This document shows, piece after piece, positions 1 through 4,686 of a stretch of 5,025 nucleotides of DNA. Origin of the DNA: an uncultured Bacillota bacterium (GTDB lineage Bacteria > Bacillota_I > Bacilli_A > RFN20 > CAG-826). Position numbers and translations under genes: made by a program. The notes beneath the pieces were generated by a model. That model saw only the letters and a program-made list of their open reading frames with translations, did not search any database and was not told where the DNA came from. The stretch lies in assembly GCA_946612055.1 (NCBI GenBank), contig CAMOEH010000036.1:1-5025 (forward strand), in the 5' to 3' direction. Each line of letters begins with the position of its first letter. Position 1 is the first letter of the stretch.

Positions 1-1567
1 AGATGATGAGATCGAAATAGCCTTCGTCATCATTGCTTCGGACATAGACGGAATATTGATGATTCGGCGAATAGAAATAGGTCTCGTCATCTTCATCTTG
101 TTCAAATCCCGCCTCAAGCATAACGGTTTCATAAGCTTGCAGGACTTGATTAAGGTCATCGCCTTCTTTAGGAAGGACACGAACGTAATTTCGCCCAAGG
201 ACGAAGCCGGTTCCTTCGTTAACCAAAGCAGGCAAAACATCGGTGATTTCGTTTTCCATCCACGCATCGATCATGGTCGCGATTTCTGCGGTTGGCCACG
301 CTTCGAAGGGGATGAGGTCCTGAAGATAATAAATGTAGAGGGTGATCGTTCCCTTTTCTTCGTCAAAAGTCAGAGCTAGGTAAGAGCCGGTTTGCCCTTC
401 TTGCTTATAAGCCATTTTGGCGCCTTCGACGTCGCTACATTGCCATCCGTCGGCTTCAAGGACGCCTAGATAAGCGGAATAATCTTCGGAAGTAGCGGGA
501 GAGATACTAACCTGGACATTCATGTTTTCGGCTTGATCTTCTTGATAATAGGTCGAATTGTTCGGGTCTTCGTAATAGGTATAGGTTGCCCCTTCGATGT
601 CTAAAGCAGGAACATCAAAGGCAGTTGCGCCCCAGTTTCCAAAATAGGAAGCGATGATTTCGGCATCGAAATGATCGGATACTTTCGGGGCGGTGTAGGG
701 GAGGAAATAGATATCAAGATCCTTGTAAGAAGGATCATAGAGATAGGCGATTTGATAGGTATCATTCGGCGCGATCGCGATATGGTAGCCTTGCTCACGC
801 TCTTCTTGGATCTTCCATCCTTCTTCTTCGAGAAGCTTGCCATAGCCCGCATCATCGCCTTCGGTTGCTACATCAACATCGACATAGCAATAGATGGCCA
901 TGCTTTGGTAAGAAACCGAATAGAAGTCGGCCTCGAAAGCAGGTGGGGCAATGATATCATCGGGGGTAAGTTCGAAATCCCCGATCAATAAGAAAGCCAA
1001 GGTTTTCGCTTCCATCACGGGGAATTCGTAATAATAGGGGTCATAAGCTTCTAAGAAGAAATTGCCATCGGAAGCGTAAACGGTATTATATTCGTCCCAA
1101 TCGGGGTCATAGACTTGCTTTTGGCCACCGAAGAGGACATCGATGAAGCGATTCCCTTCTTCGGTTTCTACCTCTAATTCATAAAGATAGACCGATCCCG
1201 ATTCGGCCGAAGCTTGGGAAGAAACGTCTTCGCCCTGGAATCCCGCTTTTTCTAAAAGCTGGGCGTAGGAGAACAAAACCATGTCATCGACTTCGGGTCC
1301 ATCGACGATAACATGTCCGCGTTCTTCATCATAAGATCCGGTGAGATTCTCTAAGCCGACGAAGGGAAGAGAGTTCCCATAAAGATGCTCGCGGAAAAGG
1401 GCTTCGATATCTTCGCTCCAGCCTTGTTCTACCGAAGAAGTTGAGGATGAAGTAGAAGAAGTCGAAGGTTCTTCGCTTTCTGTGGTTTTGCTTTCTTTCT
1501 CGCCTCCGCAAGAAGCTAAGCCAAGAGCAAACACCGCGGAAAGAAGCAATAAGTTCGTTCTTTTCAT
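1..1567 (-). CDS. Large repeat-module surface lipoprotein, C-terminus cut by window edge
   Basis: The frame is open from an ATG at 1567 to the left edge: 522 codons with no stop, so the gene continues outside. AAAGGA at 1573-1578 lies 5 nt before the ATG. The N-terminus is a lipoprotein signal peptide: K2-R3, a hydrophobic stretch L6-L17 and lipobox L17-A18-S19-C20, so the mature protein should be lipid-anchored at C20 outside the membrane. A Ser/Thr/Glu linker follows (about 29-46). The rest is acidic, Tyr-rich and beta-like, and contains at least four diverged copies of one module of about 113-141 residues. The clearest mark is a ten-residue helix ending in G-F/W: YAQLLEKAGF (101-110), YGKLLEEEGW (242-251), YLGVLEADGW (366-375) and YETVMLEAGF (479-488). 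Each follows a Pro-containing segment (LPF 67-69, PPA 208-210, VPAL 319-322, LPAL 445-448). I do not recognise a named family. A binding or adhesion role would be a guess. Confidence 0.88.
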   Translation of the reverse strand, partial: MKRTNLLLLSAVFALGLASCGGEKESKTTESEEPSTSSTSSSTSSVEQGWSEDIEALFREHLYGNSLPFVGLENLTGSYDEERGHVIVDGPEVDDMVLFSYAQLLEKAGFQGEDVSSQASAESGSVYLYELEVETEEGNRFIDVLFGGQKQVYDPDWDEYNTVYASDGNFFLEAYDPYYYEFPVMEAKTLAFLLIGDFELTPDDIIAPPAFEADFYSVSYQSMAIYCYVDVDVATEGDDAGYGKLLEEEGWKIQEEREQGYHIAIAPNDTYQIAYLYDPSYKDLDIYFLPYTAPKVSDHFDAEIIASYFGNWGATAFDVPALDIEGATYTYYEDPNNSTYYQEDQAENMNVQVSISPATSEDYSAYLGVLEADGWQCSDVEGAKMAYKQEGQTGSYLALTFDEEKGTITLYIYYLQDLIPFEAWPTAEIATMIDAWMENEITDVLPALVNEGTGFVLGRNYVRVLPKEGDDLNQVLQAYETVMLEAGFEQDEDDETYFYSPNHQYSVYVRSNDDEGYFDLII

Positions 1568-1605
1568 ATGTTTCCTTTCTTTGCAGTCGCAAATATCGAT
1601 TAAAA

Positions 1606-1636
1606 AGAATAGGTCTTTTCCCTCTCTCTCTTTCAA
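1606..1636 (-). promoter_or_regulatory. Candidate promoter of the lipoprotein gene with a dinucleotide repeat in its spacer
   Basis: On the minus strand, TTGAAA (1631-1636) resembles a -35 and TATTCT (1606-1611) resembles a -10. They are 19 bp apart, which is 2 bp longer than the optimum. The spacer begins with a GA run. The leader to the ATG would be about 30 nt. Neither box is perfect and no mapped start supports it, so this is tentative. Confidence 0.3.
1622..1631. repeat. (CT)5 / (AG)5 dinucleotide run
   Basis: Five CT units on the plus strand sit inside a 21-nt uninterrupted pyrimidine tract (1614-1634). The run falls inside the spacer of the candidate lipoprotein promoter, so a one-unit copy change would change the spacer by 2 bp. 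Confidence 0.75.
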
Positions 1637-1650
1637 GATTGCTTGCACAG

Positions 1651-1670
1651 GCGCATGCGCACGCGCGTGC
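1651..1670. repeat. 20-bp alternating purine-pyrimidine tract made of two overlapping palindromes
   Basis: All 20 bases alternate purine and pyrimidine, and they are almost all G and C. This is the pattern of Z-DNA-forming sequence. It contains a perfect 10-bp palindrome, GCGCATGCGC (1651-1660), and a perfect 12-bp palindrome, GCACGCGCGTGC (1659-1670). It lies in an AT-rich intergenic region, about 15 bp upstream of the candidate lipoprotein -35. Whether it adopts Z form, cruciform or neither cannot be read from sequence. Confidence 0.85.
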
Positions 1671-1675
1671 TCCAT

Positions 1676-1697
1676 AATTAATATCTAAGAATTAATT
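1676..1697. repeat. AT-rich inverted repeat, possible operator
   Basis: AATTAAT (1676-1682) and ATTAATT (1691-1697) are perfect inverted 7-mers with an 8-bp spacer. No T-run of terminator type follows on either strand. The spacing would suit a dimeric DNA-binding protein. A/T-only repeats arise easily by chance, so function is uncertain. Confidence 0.35.
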
Positions 1698-1738
1698 CGT
1701 AAAAATAAGGGAAAAGCGAAACTTACATCCGTAAAAAT
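1698..1738. repeat. 9-bp direct repeat CGTAAAAAT, 32 bp apart
   Basis: CGTAAAAAT occurs at 1698-1706 and again at 1730-1738. The 32-bp period is close to three DNA helical turns, so both copies would face the same side of the helix. This fits paired regulator sites but could be chance in an A-rich stretch. Confidence 0.35.
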
Positions 1739-1753
1739 CACTCATTTTTTGCG

Positions 1754-1762
1754 TGCTAAGAT
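1754..1762 (+). promoter_or_regulatory. Possible extended -10 for the small plus-strand ORF
   Basis: TGCTAAGAT fits TGnTAnnnT, an extended -10 with TG at 1754-1755 and TAAGAT at 1757-1762. No good -35 lies 16-18 bp upstream. Transcription would start near 1769 and give a leader of roughly 45 nt before the ATG at 1815. Confidence 0.3.
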
Positions 1763-1802
1763 AAAGTCGACCAACATATTAATCAATTTTTGCATTTATT
1801 TC

Positions 1803-1808
1803 AGGAGG
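1803..1808 (+). promoter_or_regulatory. Consensus ribosome binding site AGGAGG
   Basis: A perfect AGGAGG is followed by six T residues and an ATG at 1815, which is near-ideal spacing. It is the strongest Shine-Dalgarno in the window and the main reason to take the 49-codon ORF seriously. It also fixes the start at 1815 rather than at the in-frame ATG at 1749, which has no such site. Confidence 0.6.
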
Positions 1809-1814
1809 TTTTTT

Positions 1815-1964
1815 ATGAAAAAAAGAACCCTTATCGTCAGCCTCAACCGCTGGACTCTTAATAATCTCTATTATTCGACTGATGCCATCGTGTCCGGGGC
1901 GAATAACGACTTCGGAACTAACGAAAAAACTGTAAGAAAGCATAACGAAAATAGCTCCTCCTGA
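1815..1964 (+). CDS. Possible 49-residue small protein, only plus-strand gene
   Basis: ATG at 1815 to TGA at 1962-1964. The product begins MKKRTLIVSLNRWTLNNLYY and ends in a polar, Asn-rich tail (HNENSSS). It is hydrophilic apart from a short L6-L10 patch, has no Cys, and shows no clear signal peptide, transmembrane segment or known motif. I do not recognise it. Support is the perfect AGGAGG at the right distance, a possible extended -10 upstream, and a hairpin whose loop contains the TGA stop and which pairs best in the plus-strand RNA. Against it are the lack of any family match, the short length, and its position opposite in direction to every other gene. It could be a real small protein, a regulatory leader, or the 5' stub of a decayed gene. 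Confidence 0.4.
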   Translation: MKKRTLIVSLNRWTLNNLYYSTDAIVSGANNDFGTNEKTVRKHNENSSS

Positions 1965-1973
1965 CGGGGGAGC
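1954..1973. terminator. Terminator-like hairpin between the small ORF and pyk
   Basis: GCTCCTCC (1954-1961), loop TGAC, GGGGGAGC (1966-1973). In plus-strand RNA all eight pairs form (one G-U). In minus-strand RNA the same position is a C-A mismatch. The plus tail is ATTTCTTAT and the minus tail is TATTTTCGTT; both are only moderately U-rich. It could end the small plus-strand transcript and also the pfkA-pyk transcript, whose last stop is 39 nt away at 2013-2015. Confidence 0.6.
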
Positions 1974-2012
1974 ATTTCTTATGTGGATTAGATTAAGGGA
2001 TACGTGTATCGA

Positions 2013-3473
2013 TTATTCGAATTCGACGACCGAATTGACATGGACGATACGCATGAAGTTGGTTTGGCCAGCGCCAGTGGGGGTGCCACCAGCGATGATG
2101 ATTGGGCTACCGGCAGGAATGCCTAGGTTTCTAGCAATCTTTAACGCCAAGACTTCCATCTCTTCGATGAAGTCAGGCATGCTCGTTTTTAGCAAGACGG
2201 AATATACGCCCCAAGTCCAAGCGCCTTCCAAAGCGACTTTGCGGTTTGCCGTAACCGAGATGATCGGGCAGCAAGGACGCGATTTGGCCACGCGCCAAGA
2301 GGAGAATCCTCTTTCGGTGAAATTGACGATGAGCTTAGCTCCAATAAGATGAGCAGTATTGGCCAAAGCGTTAGAGATTGCGTCGTTATTGGAACGTTCG
2401 CTCGTCTCATAAGCTTCGCGGGCCAAACGGACATAATCCAAATGGTTATTTTCTTCGGTTCTAGCAATAGCCGCTTGCATTTCCACGGCTTTCACCGGGT
2501 ATAAACCCGAGGCGCTTTCTGCAGATAGCATCACGCAGTCGCTTCCTTCGTCAACGGCCGTAGCAACGTCAGTGACTTCGGCTCGCGTTGGACGAGGATG
2601 GGTGACCATCGAATCAAGCATTTGCGTCGCGGTGATGACGGGTTTGCCTTTATCGCGGCATTTCTTGATAAGAGAACGCTGGATGTCAGGAATTTCTTCG
2701 GGTGGAACTTCAACGCCCAAATCGCCACGTGCGACCATGATGCCATCGGCAATATCGATGATTTCATCGATTTTTTCCAAAGCTTCTGGGTTTTCGATTT
2801 TGGCGAAGACTGGAATATTGGGCTTGCCGTATTTTTTCAAAATGGCTTTGAGGTCGCGGATATCTTCGGGTCGGCGGACAAAAGAAGCGAAGATTGCATC
2901 CATATCGTGTTCGCAGGCGAAGCGAAGATCGTTTTCATCTTTCTCGGAGATGAAAGGCATCGATAAGCGGGAGAAGGGGCAATTGATTCCCTTCTGGCTT
3001 TTTAATAGATGAGCATTTTGGGCTTCGACGATGAGTTCGCGATGAGCTTCATCTTTTTCTTTGACGAGCAATTCGAGATTGCCATCATCAATAAGGATGC
3101 TATCGCCGACGGAAATATCATCATATAGGCCAGGATAGGTGACGGAGAAACGTTCATCGTTGCCGACGATCGGTTCCATCTGGATGCGCATGATTTGCCT
3201 ATCGGCAACCTTGACGCCTCCTTCTTGCATATAACCCGTGCGGATTTCTGGGCCTTTGGTATCCAAAGCAACCGGGATAAGAAGCCCCATTTCTTTTTCA
3301 AGCTCACGGGCAATATTTAGTTTTGCTTCTTGGCTAGGATAATCGCCATGGCTGAAATTAAGCCTCATGACCGACATACCTGCTTTATATAAAGCGAGAA
3401 CCATTTCTTTGGTATCGCTAGCAGGGCCGATCGTGCAAATGATTTTCGTCTTGTGGGAAATATTCAAAAGCAT
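2013..3473 (-). CDS. pyk: Pyruvate kinase
   Basis: It transfers phosphate from phosphoenolpyruvate to ADP, giving pyruvate and ATP, the last step of glycolysis, in the cytoplasm. The 486 residues match the usual core length of about 470-480. The extra C-terminal PEP-utiliser-like domain of Bacillus-type enzymes (about 585 residues) is absent. Visible marks are IGPAS (15-19), MRLNFSHG (36-43), the active-site segment IPVFAKIENPEAL with catalytic K225 and metal ligand E227, MVARGDLGVE (246-255, metal ligand D251), ITATQMLDSM (280-289), and the C-terminal effector region with T386 and S391 near the expected sugar-phosphate loop. DTKGPEIRTG (71-80) carries Thr72/Lys73/Glu76/Thr79, the set that family studies link to K+-dependent enzymes (the K+-independent set is Leu/Gln/Lys/Ile-like), so K+ dependence is inferred. 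ATG 3473 follows AAGAAGG (3484-3490) by 10 nt. It lies 19 bp after pfkA, so the two are almost certainly co-transcribed. Confidence 0.97.
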   Translation of the reverse strand: MLLNISHKTKIICTIGPASDTKEMVLALYKAGMSVMRLNFSHGDYPSQEAKLNIARELEKEMGLLIPVALDTKGPEIRTGYMQEGGVKVADRQIMRIQMEPIVGNDERFSVTYPGLYDDISVGDSILIDDGNLELLVKEKDEAHRELIVEAQNAHLLKSQKGINCPFSRLSMPFISEKDENDLRFACEHDMDAIFASFVRRPEDIRDLKAILKKYGKPNIPVFAKIENPEALEKIDEIIDIADGIMVARGDLGVEVPPEEIPDIQRSLIKKCRDKGKPVITATQMLDSMVTHPRPTRAEVTDVATAVDEGSDCVMLSAESASGLYPVKAVEMQAAIARTEENNHLDYVRLAREAYETSERSNNDAISNALANTAHLIGAKLIVNFTERGFSSWRVAKSRPCCPIISVTANRKVALEGAWTWGVYSVLLKTSMPDFIEEMEVLALKIARNLGIPAGSPIIIAGGTPTGAGQTNFMRIVHVNSVVEFE

Positions 3474-3492
3474 ATAGAGGCGACCTTCTTTC

Positions 3493-4455
3493 TTATTTGA
3501 TCGAATCCGCTAAAGCGAGGAAATCATCGCGACTAGCTCGCGGCAATTTGAGTGCGTCGTAAATATCGTAATCGACGAGATCGTTGCCATGAATTCCCAC
3601 GCAACGTCCGCCTTTTCCTTGGAGAAGAAGATCCACGGCATAACCGCCTAACCTTGCTCCTAAGACGCGGTCGAATGCGCTAGGAGAGCCTCCGCGTTGG
3701 ATGCGGCCTAGGATTTCGGCTTTGGCTTCGAATCCGGTTTCTTCGCTGACCCTCTTCGCAAAGGCGTGGATGTCGGGGAAAAGCTTCTCGCTAACGATGA
3801 GCAAGCACATTTTCCTGCCGGAGGAGTGGATCTCTTTCAACGAATTGATGATTTCTTCTTCCGAAAGCGGATGGTCAGAAGAGTCGATGATTTCAGCGCC
3901 TTGAGCGATGCCAGAATAGACGGCAAGGTCGCCACAACGATTGCCCATGACTTCGACAATCGCGCAGCGCTGATGGGATTCGCTGGTATCGCGGATGCGG
4001 TCGATTGCGAAATTGATGGTATTCAAGCAAGTATCGAAACCGATCGTGTAATCGCTAGAAGCGATGTCGTTATCGATCGTTCCGGGGATGCCAATGCAGT
4101 TAATGCCCATCTCCGTGAGTTTTTTCGCGCCCATATAAGAGCCATCACCACCGATGACAACGAGAGCATCAATTCCTCTTTTCTTCAAATTCTCAACGCC
4201 GATTTTACGGACTTCTTCGTTTTTGAATTCGGGGAGTCGCGCGGTCCTTAATACCGTTCCGCCACGATTGATGATGCCAGAGACGGAAGAACGATCCATT
4301 TTGAAGATGCGATCTTCGACAAGTCCTTTATAGCCATCGATGATCCCATAGACTTCAAGCCCATGCTTTAAGCCAGAGCGGACAACGGCCCGGATCGCGC
4401 AATTCATGCCCGGAGCATCGCCGCCAGAAGTGAGAACACCAATTTTGTGAATCAT
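3493..4455 (-). CDS. pfkA: ATP-dependent 6-phosphofructokinase
   Basis: It phosphorylates fructose 6-phosphate to fructose 1,6-bisphosphate, the committed step of glycolysis. From the ATG at 4455 it has 320 residues, the normal length of bacterial PfkA. The in-frame TTG at 4470 would add five residues, but it lies in the Shine-Dalgarno. Motifs: GGDAPGMN (11-18), GGDGS (102-106), PGTIDND (124-130, catalytic D128) and IQRGGSPSAFDR (252-263). Gly105 and Gly125 mark ATP rather than pyrophosphate use (PPi enzymes carry Asp and Lys there). The allosteric-site residues R22, R26, R55, R155 and E188 match those of the E. coli enzyme, so ADP/PEP-type control is plausible. Oddities, in E. coli numbering: Arg171 is Asn (N172), Arg243 is Lys (K245) and His249 is Arg (R251). 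These are normally conserved in or near the active site. It is the first gene of the operon with pyk. Confidence 0.97.
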   Translation of the reverse strand: MIHKIGVLTSGGDAPGMNCAIRAVVRSGLKHGLEVYGIIDGYKGLVEDRIFKMDRSSVSGIINRGGTVLRTARLPEFKNEEVRKIGVENLKKRGIDALVVIGGDGSYMGAKKLTEMGINCIGIPGTIDNDIASSDYTIGFDTCLNTINFAIDRIRDTSESHQRCAIVEVMGNRCGDLAVYSGIAQGAEIIDSSDHPLSEEEIINSLKEIHSSGRKMCLLIVSEKLFPDIHAFAKRVSEETGFEAKAEILGRIQRGGSPSAFDRVLGARLGGYAVDLLLQGKGGRCVGIHGNDLVDYDIYDALKLPRASRDDFLALADSIK

Positions 4456-4464
4456 AAAAGAAAA

Positions 4465-4470
4465 CCTCAA
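4465..4470 (-). promoter_or_regulatory. pfkA ribosome binding site that decides the start
   Basis: TTGAGG on the minus strand lies 9 nt before the ATG at 4455. The first three of these bases are the TTG that gives the longest ORF. The family N-terminus (M-x-x-I-G-V-L-T-S-G-G-D) starts at 4455, so the TTG is part of the ribosome binding site and not the start codon. Confidence 0.75.
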
Positions 4471-4481
4471 TATGCCAGTCT

Positions 4482-4490
4482 ATTATACCA
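4482..4490 (-). promoter_or_regulatory. pfkA-pyk operon promoter, extended -10
   Basis: TGGTATAAT on the minus strand is a perfect TATAAT (4482-4487) with an upstream TGn (extended -10). The region 17 bp upstream (4505-4510) reads CTTTTT, a poor -35, which is common in extended -10 promoters. Transcription should start near 4475 and leave a leader of only about 20 nt. A weaker second candidate is TTGACC (4542-4547) with CATCAT (4519-4524) at 17-bp spacing. Confidence 0.65.
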
Positions 4491-4493
4491 ACA

Positions 4494-4507
4494 TTTGCAT
4501 AAGCAAA
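4494..4507. promoter_or_regulatory. 14-bp dyad at the pfkA promoter, possible operator
   Basis: TTTGC-ATAA-GCAAA is a perfect inverted repeat with 5-bp arms. It begins 4 bp upstream of the TGn of the extended -10 and covers the spacer to the -35 edge, where a bound regulator would block RNA polymerase. It lacks the central CG of a CcpA cre site. No regulator can be named. Confidence 0.4.
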
Positions 4508-4603
4508 AAGATAAATGGATGATGTTTTACAAAAAAATATTGGTCAATCAGCTCTCCGTAATCCTTGTTTTCCGCGGAACTTTCTGTTCGACAATAATTA
4601 AAT

Positions 4604-4659
4604 AAAGGCATCTTTCTTCAATGCGTTTTCGAACATAAACATCAAAGTCGGATGCCTTT
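4604..4659 (-). terminator. Long hairpin terminator of the immunity-like gene
   Basis: The outer stem AAAGGCATC / GATGCCTTT (4651-4659 with 4604-4612) is a perfect 9-bp pairing. In minus-strand RNA an inner 8-bp stem forms: CUUUGAUG (4640-4647) with CAUUGAAG (4616-4623), helped by two G-U pairs, separated from the outer stem by CGA/AAA. The plus-strand RNA would have two mismatches there, so the minus strand is the better structured transcript. It lies 27 nt after the stop at 4687-4689 and is followed by UUUAUUUAAUUAUU. In the plus direction the outer stem is followed by TTTTTTCGTTTTT, so it may work both ways. Confidence 0.6.
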
Positions 4660-4686
4660 TTTCGTTTTTCACGCCAAAACGCAAAT

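Larger units (their letters stand above)
1568..2012. other. Structured 445-bp intergenic region
   Basis: This separates the pyk stop from the lipoprotein start. It holds, from left to right, the candidate lipoprotein promoter with its CT/GA run, the alternating purine-pyrimidine tract, an AT inverted repeat, a spaced CGTAAAAAT pair, the possible small ORF with its ribosome binding site, and a terminator-like hairpin. I see no tRNA, no CRISPR repeats and no transposon ends. No known riboswitch is recognisable by eye. Confidence 0.6.

Noticed and set aside
671..991. Open frames on the plus strand opposite the lipoprotein (for example 56-379 and 671-991)
   Set aside because: They lie inside the long minus-strand lipoprotein frame, which has a clear signal peptide, ribosome binding site and repeats. 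The plus frames lack ribosome binding sites and recognisable products.
1808..1823. T6-ATG-A7 inverted repeat placing the small ORF start codon in a loop
   Set aside because: It is only A-U pairs with a 3-nt loop, too weak to propose as translational control.
1999..2010. Dyad GATAC-GT-GTATC just after the pyk stop
   Set aside because: The 2-nt loop cannot form a hairpin, no T-run follows, and nothing nearby would be controlled by an operator here.
2572..3012. Plus-strand frames opposite pyk and pfkA
   Set aside because: They are antisense shadows of strongly conserved enzymes; no independent start signals were seen.
4570..4579. 10-bp palindrome TTCCGCGGAA between the immunity-like gene and pfkA
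   Set aside because: It is about 80 bp upstream of the pfkA -10 with no partner site. One palindrome of this length is not enough to propose an operator.
4576..4643. LexA-like half sites (CGAAC) at 4584-4588 and 4630-4634
   Set aside because: The SOS box of this phylum needs CGAAC-N4-GTTCG. The partner arms are misspaced or absent.
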